From assembly GCF_009495355.1 (NCBI RefSeq), contig NZ_VZAD01000092.1, positions 1 to 33,519 on the forward strand: a DNA stretch of 33,519 nt, read 5' to 3'. The notes under the pieces are model-generated. The model did not search any database, was not told the DNA's origin, and saw nothing but the letters and a program-made list of their open reading frames with translations. Both the position numbers and the translations under genes were made by a program. This DNA comes from Segatella copri (GTDB taxonomy: Bacteria; Bacteroidota; Bacteroidia; Bacteroidales; Bacteroidaceae). Positions within the stretch are counted from its first letter, which is position 1; each line of letters starts with the position of its first letter. Below are positions 17,368 through 25,726 of this stretch, one piece after another.

Positions 17368-17391
17368 TGTTAAGTGTTCAATGTTAAATGA
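17368..17391 (+). repeat. TGTTAAGTG-type modular repeat between leuC and leuD
   Basis: TGTTAAGTGTTCAATGTTAA plus ATG is the same modular motif found at 30391-30417 and, inverted, at 30471-30498. Such motifs are scattered in intergenic DNA of Bacteroidota. Confidence 0.5.
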
Positions 17392-17400
17392 AAAATTGAA

Positions 17401-17991
17401 ATGAAACAGAAATTCAATGTTATCACATCCAGCTGCATTCCTCTCCCCTTGGAGAATGTAGATACCGACCAGATCATACCAGCCCGTTTCCTCAAGGCCA
17501 TCGATAAAGAGGGCATGGGTGACAACCTTTTCCGCGATTGGCGCTACAATGCCGACGGAACTCCAAAACCCGACTTCGTGATGAACGATCCTTCCTACAG
17601 TGGCGTCATCCTCGTGGCTGGCAAGAACTTCGGTTCGGGTTCTTCACGTGAGCATGCTGCCTGGGCTATTGCAGGCGCTGGCTTCCGTGTGGTTATCAGC
17701 TCTTTCTTCGCTGATATTCACAAGAACAACGAGTTGAACAACCTCGTATTGCCTGTTGTGGTAAGCGAGGAATTCCTGAAAGAACTCTTCGAGAGCATCG
17801 ACAAGGATCACAAGACAGAGGTGAAGGTAGATCTTCCTAACCAGACCGTGACTAATCTTGCTACCGGCAAGAGCGAGCACTTTGAAATCAATGGCTACAA
17901 GAAGCATTGTTTGGAAAATGGTTTGGACGACGTAGACTTCCTCGTTCAGAACCGTGACAAGGTTGAGGCTTGGGAAGCTAAAAACAAGTAA
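17401..17991 (+). CDS. leuD: 3-isopropylmalate dehydratase small subunit
   Basis: The 196-residue swivel-domain partner of LeuC is complete. It has VDTDQIIPARFLK near the start and GKNFGSGSSREHAAWAIAGAGFRVVIS at about 64-90, which holds the substrate-specificity loop. Length is normal for bacterial LeuD. The stop is two bases before the next start (17994), so translation of the two is likely coupled. It makes a functional isomerase only with LeuC. Confidence 0.96.
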   Translation: MKQKFNVITSSCIPLPLENVDTDQIIPARFLKAIDKEGMGDNLFRDWRYNADGTPKPDFVMNDPSYSGVILVAGKNFGSGSSREHAAWAIAGAGFRVVISSFFADIHKNNELNNLVLPVVVSEEFLKELFESIDKDHKTEVKVDLPNQTVTNLATGKSEHFEINGYKKHCLENGLDDVDFLVQNRDKVEAWEAKNK

Positions 17992-17993
17992 TT

Positions 17994-19592
17994 ATGGACG
18001 TTAACGCAAAGAGAGATAATTCCCGCATCAAGGAGATTGAAATCATGGACTGCACGCTGCGCGACGGCGAGCAGACCAATGGTGTCAGTTTCCTTCCTCA
18101 CGAGAAATTGATGATAGCAAGAATGCTGTTGCACGACATCAATGTTGATCGCATTGAGGTTGCTTCAGCGCGTGTGTCGGAAGGAGAAAAGGATGCTGTC
18201 GCTCGAATTTGCCGTTATGCCAAGACCATAGGTAAGCTGGATTCCGTTGAGGTATTGGGATTCGTGGATAACAACAAGAGTGTGGATTGGATTGCCGAAT
18301 GCGGTGGTCACGTCATCAACCTCCTGGCGAAGGGTAGCTACAAGCACTGCACCCAGCAGCTCAAGATGTCGCCTGAAGAACATCTCGCTCACATCAAGCA
18401 GACTATCGACTATGCTTTGAGCAGGGATTTTACCGTAAATCTCTATTTAGAGGATTGGTCGAGCGGAATGCGCGACAGTCGTGACTATCTCTTCACGATG
18501 ATGGACGAGCTGGTGAAGTTGCCTATCAAGCGCTTCCTGCTTCCTGATACGCTGGGCATTCTGAACCCGTTGCAGTGTGTGGAATACATGCGACAGATGG
18601 TTCGCCGTTATCCGAACTCTCACTTCGATTTCCATGCCCACAACGACTACGATTTGGCTGTGAGCAACTCTCTGGCAGCCGTATTGAGCGGAGCCAAGGG
18701 TCTTCACGTTACCGTGAATGGTTTGGGCGAACGCTGCGGAAATGCACCATTAGCGAGTGTTCAGGTGATTCTGAAGGACATGTTCGAGGCAAAGACCAAT
18801 ATCAAGGAAGACCGATTGAACGATATTTCCCGATTGGTTGAAGGTTACAGCGGCATTGCCGTGGCTCCGAATACACCGGTTGTTGGAGACAATGTCTTCA
18901 CCCAGGTGGCTGGCGTACATGCTGATGGCGACAACAAGGACAAGCTTTATTGCAACGACCTGGTGCCTGAGCGTTTCGGCAGACATCGCGAGTATGCATT
19001 GGGCAAGAATTCCGGTAAGGCAAACATCATCCAGAACCTCAATGAGCTGGGATTGGAGTTGACTCCGGAACAGACCAAGGCGGTGACCAAGCGAATCACC
19101 GAACTCGGCGACCGCAAGGAGCTGGTAACTCAGGACGACCTGCCCTATATCGTGAGCGATGTACTGAAGCATGGTGCTCCGGAGGATAAAGTGAAACTGG
19201 TAAGTTACATGGTATCCACCTCATACGGTTTGAAGCCTATAGCAAGCCTTAAGGTGGAAATCGATGGCAAGGAGTATGAAGACCAGAGCTCTGGCGATGG
19301 TCAGTATGATGCCTTCGTGAAAGCGCTGCGCAACATTTACAAGGTGAAGCTCGGCAAGACTTTCCCCAAGCTCGACAACTATCAGGTAACCATTCCTCCA
19401 GGTGGTCGTACCGATGCTCTCGTTCAGACCGTCATCACCTGGCGTGAAGGCGACCGTATCTGGCGCACCCGAGGCTTGGATGCCGACCAGACAGAAGCTG
19501 CTATCAAGGCTACGCTGAAAATGATTAATATGTACGAGGCTGATAAGAGCGACGAACAGGCTGTCTCGCCTCGAAATCTTGATATGGAGTAA
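17994..19592 (+). CDS. Second LeuA-like synthase, probably citramalate synthase
   Basis: The 532-residue protein shares LeuA's layout: MDCTLRDGEQTNGVSF (residues 18-33), metal motif DFHAHNDYDLAVSNS, GLGERCGNAP and a C-terminal regulatory domain with QSSGDGQYDAFV. It is too different from the first LeuA to be a simple duplicate. Citramalate synthases (acetyl-CoA plus pyruvate) have the same plan and use LeuC, LeuD and LeuB to make 2-oxobutyrate for isoleucine. The position between leuD and leuB fits that. Substrate choice depends on pocket residues I cannot model, so isopropylmalate or a longer-chain substrate remains possible. The start abuts leuD. Confidence 0.82.
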   Translation: MDVNAKRDNSRIKEIEIMDCTLRDGEQTNGVSFLPHEKLMIARMLLHDINVDRIEVASARVSEGEKDAVARICRYAKTIGKLDSVEVLGFVDNNKSVDWIAECGGHVINLLAKGSYKHCTQQLKMSPEEHLAHIKQTIDYALSRDFTVNLYLEDWSSGMRDSRDYLFTMMDELVKLPIKRFLLPDTLGILNPLQCVEYMRQMVRRYPNSHFDFHAHNDYDLAVSNSLAAVLSGAKGLHVTVNGLGERCGNAPLASVQVILKDMFEAKTNIKEDRLNDISRLVEGYSGIAVAPNTPVVGDNVFTQVAGVHADGDNKDKLYCNDLVPERFGRHREYALGKNSGKANIIQNLNELGLELTPEQTKAVTKRITELGDRKELVTQDDLPYIVSDVLKHGAPEDKVKLVSYMVSTSYGLKPIASLKVEIDGKEYEDQSSGDGQYDAFVKALRNIYKVKLGKTFPKLDNYQVTIPPGGRTDALVQTVITWREGDRIWRTRGLDADQTEAAIKATLKMINMYEADKSDEQAVSPRNLDME

Positions 19593-19593
19593 T

Positions 19594-19674
19594 ATCTCCG
19601 AAGATTAATAAATTATCTCCGAAAATTACAGAATTATCTCCGAAGGATATGAAAATTATGCAAACATCTCCGAA
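19594..19674 (+). repeat. Four direct copies of ATCTCCGAA
   Basis: ATCTCCGAA occurs at 19594, 19615, 19636 and 19666, spaced 21, 21 and 30 bases, in the gap after the second synthase. The 21-base spacing is two helical turns. Units have partly shared flanks (AATT before the core). Confidence 0.65.
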
Positions 19675-19690
19675 GGTTTCTATTCAGCAG

Positions 19691-19780
19691 TACGCCCTGA
19701 AGGGGCAGAAGCTCTTAGCCCAGGGCAACACCCTGGGTATAAGATAGCATTTAGCAATGCGCCCTGTAAGGGCAAAAGCT
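19691..19780 (+). repeat. REP-like multi-hairpin intergenic element
   Basis: The segment holds CCCAGGG/CCCTGGG (19719-19725/19731-19737) and two GCCCTG...GGGC hairpins (around 19694-19706 and 19761-19773). It is GC-richer than its surroundings. This type of CGCCCT...AGGGC sequence is typical of repetitive extragenic elements. It lies inside the leu operon, between the second synthase and leuB, and may affect mRNA stability. Confidence 0.6.
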
Positions 19781-19819
19781 TTAATCATTCAAAAAATAAA
19801 CAATAAAAAATCAAATAAG

Positions 19820-20881
19820 ATGAAATTAAACATTGCAGTTCTCGCCGGTGATGGTATCGGACCAGAGATTATGAAGCAGGGCGTAGCAGTAATGCAGGCC
19901 ATTGCAGAGAAGTTCAACCATGAGTTTACTTACAATGAGGCTATCTGCGGTGCTCATGCTATCGATGAGGTAGGCGATCCATTCCCAGAGGCTACCTTCA
20001 AGACCTGTATGGATGCTGATGCTGTACTCTTCGCAGCTGTCGGTGATCCACGTTTCGACAACAACCCTACAGCCAAGGTACGTCCTGAGCAGGGCTTGCT
20101 CGCCATGCGTAAGAAGTTGGGTCTTTTCGCCAATGTCCGTCCGGTAGCTACTTTCGACTGCCTGCTCCACAAGTCTCCATTGAAGGATGAACTCTTGAAG
20201 GGTGCCGACTTCGTTGTTATCCGTGAGTTGACTGGTGGTATGTACTTTGGTGAGAAGTATCAGGACAATGACAAGGCTTACGATACTGATATCTACACCC
20301 GTCCAGAGATTGAGCGCATCCTGAAGGTGGCTTTCGAGTTCGCCATGAAGCGCAACAAGCACCTCACCGTAGTCGACAAGGCCAACGTATTGGCATCTTC
20401 TCGTCTCTGGCGTCAGATTGCCAAGGAGATGGAGCCACAGTATCCTGAGGTAAACACCGACTATATGTTCATCGACAACGCTTCTATGCGTGTGTTGACA
20501 GAGCCTACCTTCTTCGATGTCATCGTTACAGAGAACACCTTCGGTGATATCCTTACCGATGAGACTTCTTGCATCACCGGTTCTATGGGCTTGCAGCCAT
20601 CCAGCTCGTTAGGCGAGCACACTCCACTCTTTGAGCCTGTACACGGCTCATGGCCACAGGCAGCTGGCAAGAACCTGGCTAACCCTGTAGCTCAGATTCT
20701 TTCTGCAGCCATGTTGCTCGAGCACTTCGGTTTGAACGAGGAGGGTGCCTTGATCCGCAAGGCAGTAGATGCTTCTCTCGATGCCAATGTCCGCACTCCT
20801 GAGATTCAGGTTGAAGGCGGTGCTCACTATGGCACAACAGAGGTTGGCGAGTGGATCGTTAACTGGATAAAGAACGCATAA
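19820..20881 (+). CDS. leuB: 3-isopropylmalate dehydrogenase
   Basis: The 353-residue NAD-dependent enzyme oxidises 3-isopropylmalate, with decarboxylation to the leucine keto acid. It begins [20 protein letters not shown] and carries [31 protein letters not shown] and the NAD motif [11 protein letters not shown], all normal for LeuB. I use ATG 19820, since the frame's 21 extra residues upstream read through the REP-like element. Length is normal. The operon's only long gap (about 230 bases, filled by repeats) lies before it. Its stop overlaps the next start by one base. Confidence 0.95.
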   Translation: MKLNIAVLAGDGIGPEIMKQGVAVMQAIAEKFNHEFTYNEAICGAHAIDEVGDPFPEATFKTCMDADAVLFAAVGDPRFDNNPTAKVRPEQGLLAMRKKLGLFANVRPVATFDCLLHKSPLKDELLKGADFVVIRELTGGMYFGEKYQDNDKAYDTDIYTRPEIERILKVAFEFAMKRNKHLTVVDKANVLASSRLWRQIAKEMEPQYPEVNTDYMFIDNASMRVLTEPTFFDVIVTENTFGDILTDETSCITGSMGLQPSSSLGEHTPLFEPVHGSWPQAAGKNLANPVAQILSAAMLLEHFGLNEEGALIRKAVDASLDANVRTPEIQVEGGAHYGTTEVGEWIVNWIKNA

Positions 20882-21582
20882 TGAGAGGACACCGTCCTTT
20901 TGTGCTTGCTGCTATGCTTGCCCTGTTGCTTGGCGGCAGAGGCGAGGCGTTGGCTCAGCAGGGAGGTGCAGCCTTGCGCGACTCCTTGGCACATGCCACA
21001 GATATTCTTGCGTATCATCCTGACAGTGTAGACCTGCGCCTGAAAAAGGCTGCATGGAACATACAGTTGGAGCAATGGAACTATGCCAAGGATGAACTCG
21101 ACAAGGTGCTCTTCCTCAATCAGACCAACATTGCGGGACTTTTCTACCGGGCTTTTGTCAACGAGAAACTGAAGCGTTACAACTTTGCGCGTCTCGACTA
21201 TCAGAATCTTCTTGTTTTGGTACCTGGCAACTTCCAGGCACAGTTGGGACTGGCGCTTCTCAACGAGAAAGACCAACATCTCACCGAGGCTTACGATGGC
21301 ATCAACAGTCTGATAGAGCAATATCCCGACAGCGCTGTAGCTTATGCAGCCCGTGGTGGAATGGAGAAAGAGAGGGGCATGCTCGACCTGGCGGTTTATG
21401 ACTATGGCGAGGCAATGCGTCTCGACAGTACCTGTCAGGACTATGTGGTCAATCATGCCGACTTGCTCATCAGCTTAGGTCGCAAGAGCGAGGCATACGA
21501 TGACCTTCGCCGTTTGCAGACGATGGGTGTCAAGTCAGGACAGTTGCAGGATTTCTTTGCACGTTTGCGGCGGAAGAAGTAG
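20881..21582 (+). CDS. Secreted tetratricopeptide-repeat protein
   Basis: The start shares one base with the leuB stop (TAATG), which suggests translational coupling. The 233-residue protein has a signal peptide ending ALA before Q26. TPR-like helices follow (for example EQWNYAKDELDKVLFLN, KLKRYNFARLDYQNLL and MLDLAVYDYGEAMRLDS). It is probably periplasmic. TPR proteins act as scaffolds, and nothing links this one to leucine synthesis except the shared mRNA. A strong terminator 45 bases downstream ends the operon. Confidence 0.75.
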   Translation: MRGHRPFVLAAMLALLLGGRGEALAQQGGAALRDSLAHATDILAYHPDSVDLRLKKAAWNIQLEQWNYAKDELDKVLFLNQTNIAGLFYRAFVNEKLKRYNFARLDYQNLLVLVPGNFQAQLGLALLNEKDQHLTEAYDGINSLIEQYPDSAVAYAARGGMEKERGMLDLAVYDYGEAMRLDSTCQDYVVNHADLLISLGRKSEAYDDLRRLQTMGVKSGQLQDFFARLRRKK

Positions 21583-21627
21583 CGGCACATTTCATAAGCA
21601 TTTTAAAACTTCCAAGTTTACACGCAT

Positions 21628-21669
21628 AAAAAAAGGAGATTTTCCATATACGGAAAATCTCCTTTTTTT
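21628..21669. terminator. Bidirectional terminator after the leucine operon
   Basis: AAAAAAAGGAGATTTTCC (21628-21645) pairs perfectly with 21652-21669, loop ATATAC. The flanking A and T tracts let it act on both strands, so it also serves pepD coming the other way. Confidence 0.85.
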
Positions 21670-21694
21670 ATCGTATGTTTTTTTGCTGAACTCT

Positions 21695-21716
21695 AACTTT
21701 CCCATTTGCGAAAGTT
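21695..21716 (-). repeat. Copy 2 of the 22-base dispersed hairpin element
   Basis: On the minus strand AACTTTCGCAAATGGGAAAG plus TT differs at two positions from 7996-8017. Both are intergenic. Confidence 0.55.
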
Positions 21717-21724
21717 AAGTCCTT

Positions 21725-23188
21725 TTACTTCTTGGGAAGGTTGCGGAGAACCTCCAGCAAGTGATCCCAAACCATCTGAACAGTAGGGATGAGCAGAGCC
21801 TCTTCAGGAGTATGTACATTGCGAAGGGTAGGACCGAAGCTTACCATGTCGAGGTTGGGATATTTCTCAGAGAAGAGACCACACTCCAGACCGGCGTGAA
21901 TTCCTTTTACCAGAGGCTCTTTGCCGAATAGTTTTTCGTAACTCTTGACTGTCAGGTCGGTCAGGGCGCTGTTGGCACGCATCTTCCATGCAGGATATTT
22001 GTCGCCTACACTTATCTTGGCACCAGCCAACTGGAAGGCAGCCTTCACCGTATTGGTCATATTGTCGAGGTTGCTCATCACATTGCTGCGCTGAGAAGCA
22101 ACAATTTCGATGCTGTCCTCGGTAGTTGCCACACTTGCCACATTGCTCGAAGTCTCAACCATTTCGGCAATGGCCTCGTCCTGGCAGTGGGTGAGAGGCC
22201 CATTGTCAACAGCCTGCAGTGCCATGATGAATCTGTCAGCCACCTGGCTTTCGATAATGTCCACAGCATCAGTGCTCTCCATGCTGAAGTGCATGCTCTG
22301 CTCCGTAACATGGAACTCGTCTTCCACCTCAGAGGCAAAGATGTTCCAGTCAGCACGAACCTGCTCTTTGGCCTCGTTCTTTACCGCAAACACAACCTGT
22401 CCGTCGCGAGGAATGGCGTTGTGCATCTTTCCGCTGTTGAAGCTTGCCAAGAGGATGCCATCTTCTTGTTTCTCCATTTCCATATAGAGGAAACGGGCCA
22501 GAATCTTGATGGCATTGGCGCGCTTCTTGTCGATATCGTCACCCGAGTGGCCTCCGTTCAGTCCCTTGATATTCAATTTGAGGAAGAAATATCCGGCAGG
22601 AGCCTTCTCGCGAGAGAAGTCGAAGGTGGCATGGATTGTCTGTCCACCGGCACAAGAAACGAAGATAAGTCCTTCGTCCTCTGAGTCGAGGTTGATGAGC
22701 ATGTTGCCTTTCATGAAACCAGCCTCCATGCCGTGTGCACCAGTAAGTCCTGTTTCCTCGTCACGTGTGAAGACACACTCCACAGGTCCGTGCTCGATGT
22801 CATCAGAGTCGAGGATAGCCAGCTCAATGGCGCAGCCTATTCCGTCGTCGGCGCCTAAGGTAGTGCCCTTGGCTTTCATCCATTCTCCGTCCACGTAGGT
22901 CTGTATGGCATCCTTGGTGAAGTCAACGTCTACATCCACCAGCTTGTCGCACACCATGTCCATGTGGCTCTGCAGGATAATCGTCTCTCGGTCCTCATAG
23001 CCAGGAGTGGCGGGTTTGCGGATAATCACGTTGCCGGTTTTGTCGACAACAGTCTCCAAGTTGTGGCTTTTACCAAACTCTTTCAGGTACTCAATCATCT
23101 GTTCCTCGTGCTTTGATGGACGTGGAATCTGATTGATTTTAGCAAACTGCTCGAAAACACGAGCAGGTTTCAAATCATTTTTAGTCAT
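21725..23188 (-). CDS. pepD: Aminoacyl-histidine dipeptidase (PepD, M20 family)
   Basis: The 487-residue zinc dipeptidase cleaves X-His dipeptides and similar small peptides in the cytoplasm. M20 landmarks are LQSHMDMVCDK (zinc His near residue 75), GADDGIG (bridging Asp near 120) and TRDEETGLTGAHGME (catalytic Glu near 150). The inserted lid domain and the C-terminal GIHAGLECGLFSEKYP with a further zinc His complete the fold. Length matches E. coli PepD. It is transcribed alone, toward the bidirectional terminator. A minus-strand -7 box lies at 23262-23269. Confidence 0.95.
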   Translation of the reverse strand: MTKNDLKPARVFEQFAKINQIPRPSKHEEQMIEYLKEFGKSHNLETVVDKTGNVIIRKPATPGYEDRETIILQSHMDMVCDKLVDVDVDFTKDAIQTYVDGEWMKAKGTTLGADDGIGCAIELAILDSDDIEHGPVECVFTRDEETGLTGAHGMEAGFMKGNMLINLDSEDEGLIFVSCAGGQTIHATFDFSREKAPAGYFFLKLNIKGLNGGHSGDDIDKKRANAIKILARFLYMEMEKQEDGILLASFNSGKMHNAIPRDGQVVFAVKNEAKEQVRADWNIFASEVEDEFHVTEQSMHFSMESTDAVDIIESQVADRFIMALQAVDNGPLTHCQDEAIAEMVETSSNVASVATTEDSIEIVASQRSNVMSNLDNMTNTVKAAFQLAGAKISVGDKYPAWKMRANSALTDLTVKSYEKLFGKEPLVKGIHAGLECGLFSEKYPNLDMVSFGPTLRNVHTPEEALLIPTVQMVWDHLLEVLRNLPKK

Positions 23189-23203
23189 TTTATGTATTTT
23201 TAT

Positions 23204-23234
23204 TTTGAACTTTGCTTGAAAAATATTACCTTTG
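23204..23234 (+). promoter_or_regulatory. Promoter of the small membrane protein / ompH genes
   Basis: TTTG (23204-23207) and TACCTTTG (23227-23234) are 19 bases apart, a full consensus match. Transcription would begin near 23241, about 35 bases before the first start. Confidence 0.7.
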
Positions 23235-23261
23235 CATCCAAATGTGCAATCTAATGCACTG

Positions 23262-23269
23262 CAAAAGTA
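23262..23269 (-). promoter_or_regulatory. Candidate -7 box of pepD
   Basis: TACTTTTG followed by CA on the minus strand fits TAnnTTTG. No clear -33 box is seen. It would give a leader of about 65 bases overlapping the opposite promoter. Confidence 0.4.
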
Positions 23270-23275
23270 ATAAAA

Positions 23276-23470
23276 ATGATAAAGATATTGCTATTTAGCG
23301 TGTTAATAATTGCTATATCTGTAGCTTTATTATCCGTGAAGTTGATTTTTCGCAAGAACGGCAAGTTCTCCTCGCAGCATGTCCACGACAATCCTGGACT
23401 TCGCAAGCAGGGTATTCATTGTGTGGTAGATCAGGACCGCGAGGCACGACAAGCGGGAAAGGCCTATTGA
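23276..23470 (+). CDS. Small single-pass membrane protein, conserved Bacteroidota type
   Basis: The 64-residue protein has one hydrophobic segment (IKILLFSVLIIAISVALLSV, residues 2-21) and a short basic-polar tail, FRKNGKFSSQHVHDNPGLRKQGIHC, then VVDQDREAR. Small proteins with this layout, including a lone cysteine before a QDREAR-like motif, occur widely in Bacteroidota without a known function; that is from memory, not a search. A full-consensus promoter stands just ahead, which supports a real gene. The next gene begins 90 bases on. The cysteine might be redox-active or a ligand, which is inference. Confidence 0.72.
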   Translation: MIKILLFSVLIIAISVALLSVKLIFRKNGKFSSQHVHDNPGLRKQGIHCVVDQDREARQAGKAY

Positions 23471-23560
23471 GGAAGTGAAGAGTGAAGAACGAAGACGGAT
23501 TCTCTCTTTTATAAATCTTATGTAAGATATAAAATAATAAAAAACTAAAATAACAAGAAA

Positions 23561-24172
23561 ATGAAAAAGAACATTTTGGGCTTCATGGCTATCGCAGCAG
23601 TTGCTGCCTTGTCATTGGCATCATGCAACAAGTCGCAGCCACAGGTTGAGGCTAAGTCTGAGAGCAAGGCTCCTGCTGAGTTGAAGATTGCGTATGTAGA
23701 GGTCGACTCTATCATGACACAGTATACATTTGCCAAAGAGTATTCTGCTCTCTTGGAGAAGAAGGGTCAGAACATTCAGGCTACACTTGCACAGAAGCAG
23801 CAGAACTTGCAGGCAGCAGCTGCCAACTTCCAGCAGAAGATTCAGCAGAATGCACTCACACGCGAGCAGGCAGAGGCTATACAGGCTGGTTTGCAGAAGC
23901 AGAGCAACGACGTGCAGGGTTTGCAGCAGCGTCTGAGCAACGAGTTTGCTGCCGAGCAGGCAAAGTACAACAAGGCTCTCCACGACAGTATTGCTCACTA
24001 TCTGGCTGCCTACAACAAGGACAAGAAGTACAGCATCATCTTGTCTAAGAGTGGCGATAACCTTCTTTATGCCGACAAGGCTTACGATATCACTAACGAG
24101 GTGATCAATGGCTTGAACAAGGCTTACAAGGGCAAGTTGAAGAGCGAGACTGCTGCACCTGCTAAGAAATAA
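23561..24172 (+). CDS. OmpH/Skp-like lipoprotein
   Basis: The 203-residue protein has a signal peptide with lipobox SLASC (lipid cysteine C22). The rest is an OmpH/Skp-like domain: a short strand KIAYVEVDSIM, then a long glutamine-rich coiled coil (about 65-145), then YSIILSKSGDNLLYADKAYDIT. Skp is a periplasmic chaperone for outer-membrane proteins. This copy is a lipoprotein and so probably membrane-tethered. The family fit is good, but the client range is unknown. It follows a short A-rich untranslated stretch. Confidence 0.85.
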   Translation: MKKNILGFMAIAAVAALSLASCNKSQPQVEAKSESKAPAELKIAYVEVDSIMTQYTFAKEYSALLEKKGQNIQATLAQKQQNLQAAAANFQQKIQQNALTREQAEAIQAGLQKQSNDVQGLQQRLSNEFAAEQAKYNKALHDSIAHYLAAYNKDKKYSIILSKSGDNLLYADKAYDITNEVINGLNKAYKGKLKSETAAPAKK

Positions 24173-24239
24173 TCCTTTGGGTGTAAGTCTTAAAACACGT
24201 ACAATAACGATTCTATTTTTTTATAGAGAAATTTTACTG

Positions 24240-24278
24240 ATAGACATACAGCTCCTTTCTGGTTTGCTGTATGGCTAT
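24240..24278 (+). other. Hairpin ahead of nth
   Basis: CATACAGC (24245-24252) pairs perfectly with GCTGTATG (24266-24273), extended by ATAG/CTAT across one mismatch. No T-run follows on the plus strand, so it is not a simple terminator. It might be a processing or stability stem between ompH and nth. Confidence 0.4.
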
Positions 24279-24304
24279 ATATATATAATAAGGTATAAAG
24301 AACA

Positions 24305-24952
24305 ATGCTTCGCAAAGAAAGATACGAATACGTGTTGGATCATTTCCGACAGGAGATGCCCCGTGTCACTACCGAGTTGGAGTTTGGCAGTGCTTTCCAG
24401 TTGCTGGTAGCTACCTTGCTGTCGGCTCAGTGTACCGACAAGCGCATCAACATGGTTACGCCAGCTCTTTTTGCCCGTTATCCTGATGCCCGTTCCATGG
24501 CAGCGGCTACGGTGGAAGAAGTGTACGAACTCATTCGTTCGGTGAGCTATCCCAATGCCAAGGCGAAGCATCTCGTAGAGATGTCGTGCCAGTTGGTGGA
24601 GCGGTTCAATGGTGAGGTGCCAGAGTCGGCTGCCAATCTGACGAGCCTTGCCGGAGTAGGGCGCAAGACCGCCAATGTGATTCGTGCCGTGTGGTTTGGC
24701 AAGGCCACCATGGCAGTAGATACGCATGTCTATCGTGTCAGCCATCGCATGGGGTTGGTGCCTGCCACGGCCGACAGTCCGCGAAAGGTGGAAGACTATC
24801 TGATGGCTAACATTCCTGAAGCCGATATTCCCAACGCGCACCATTGGCTCCTGTTGCATGGCCGCTATATATGTAAGAGTGCCAAACCGCTATGCGAGCA
24901 GTGCTTCTTTAACGAGCATTGTCCCAAACGCCTGAAAAACAGTAAACTATAG
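24305..24952 (+). CDS. nth: Endonuclease III (DNA glycosylase/AP lyase)
   Basis: The 215-residue base-excision enzyme removes oxidised pyrimidines and nicks the abasic site. The helix-hairpin-helix LAGVGRKTAN carries catalytic K121 and VDTHVYR carries D139. The C-terminal [4Fe-4S] cysteines are C190, C197, C200 and C206 in the exact C-x6-C-x2-C-x5-C spacing. Length matches E. coli Nth. It starts after a hairpin in the preceding spacer and is followed 13 bases later by a DUF2461 gene, so the two are probably co-transcribed. Confidence 0.96.
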   Translation: MLRKERYEYVLDHFRQEMPRVTTELEFGSAFQLLVATLLSAQCTDKRINMVTPALFARYPDARSMAAATVEEVYELIRSVSYPNAKAKHLVEMSCQLVERFNGEVPESAANLTSLAGVGRKTANVIRAVWFGKATMAVDTHVYRVSHRMGLVPATADSPRKVEDYLMANIPEADIPNAHHWLLLHGRYICKSAKPLCEQCFFNEHCPKRLKNSKL

Positions 24953-24965
24953 CAATACAGATAAG

Positions 24966-25679
24966 ATGAATGTCAAGAAGATCAATCATTTTTTGCAGGA
25001 TGTGGCTGCTCACAACAACCGTGAGTGGTTCCAGGAACACAAGGCAGAGTATCTGGCAGCCAAGTCTGATTTCGAGGAAGGCATCAGTAAGGCCATTGCG
25101 CACTATGCCGGTTTCGATGACGAAATAGCCCACTTGCAGGTGAAAGACTGTACGTATCGTTTCTATCGTGACATACGTTTTTCTTCCGATAAGTCGCCCT
25201 ATAAGCGCCATTTCGGAGCCTACATTTGTACTCACGGCAAGAAGTCGCTTCGTGGTGGCTACTATATTCATGTAGAGCCAGGACATTGCCTTTTGGCAGT
25301 CGGTGCCTACTGTCTACCTACGAATATCCTTACCTCGTGCCGCAACGAGATTATGGGTAACATTGACGAATGGCGACGTGCTGTGGAGAATGGCAGGTTT
25401 GTCAATACCTTCGGTTATCCTGGTGAGGGTGTATGGAAGGACGATGACGAGATAAGCGACAAAGGTTTCGGAGTCAATATGTTGAAGAAAGCTCCCAAGG
25501 ATTTTCCTAAGGATTATGAGTTTCTCGACTATCTGAAGATGAAGGACTACTGTGCCTGGGTCCGTGTGCCCGATGATTTCTTTGCCGATGAAGCTTGGCT
25601 CAGCAAGTCGGCAGACATCTTCCGTGTGGCAAAGCCCATGATGGATTTCGTCAATTCCGTGATTGATGACTATGAATAG
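24966..25679 (+). CDS. DUF2461 family protein
   Basis: The 237-residue protein matches the TIGR02453/DUF2461 pattern: HNNREWFQEHKAEYLAAKSDFE near the start, then DCTYRFYRDIRFSSDKSPYK, HFGAYI and a GGYYIHVEPG segment. The family is widespread and of unknown function. It has no signal peptide, so it is probably cytoplasmic. It is 13 bases after nth, which hints at shared expression but says little about function. Its stop codon lies inside the 5' arm of a terminator hairpin. Confidence 0.85.
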   Translation: MNVKKINHFLQDVAAHNNREWFQEHKAEYLAAKSDFEEGISKAIAHYAGFDDEIAHLQVKDCTYRFYRDIRFSSDKSPYKRHFGAYICTHGKKSLRGGYYIHVEPGHCLLAVGAYCLPTNILTSCRNEIMGNIDEWRRAVENGRFVNTFGYPGEGVWKDDDEISDKGFGVNMLKKAPKDFPKDYEFLDYLKMKDYCAWVRVPDDFFADEAWLSKSADIFRVAKPMMDFVNSVIDDYE

Positions 25680-25697
25680 CTCAGCTATTCCTTTTTT
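25674..25697 (+). terminator. Terminator overlapping the DUF2461 stop codon
   Basis: GAATAGC (25674-25680) pairs perfectly with GCTATTC (25684-25690), loop TCA, followed by C and six T. The stop codon TAG (25677-25679) is part of the stem, so a terminating ribosome could affect its folding. Confidence 0.8.
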
Positions 25698-25726
25698 GAG
25701 GGAAAAAAATCAAATATACACATTAA

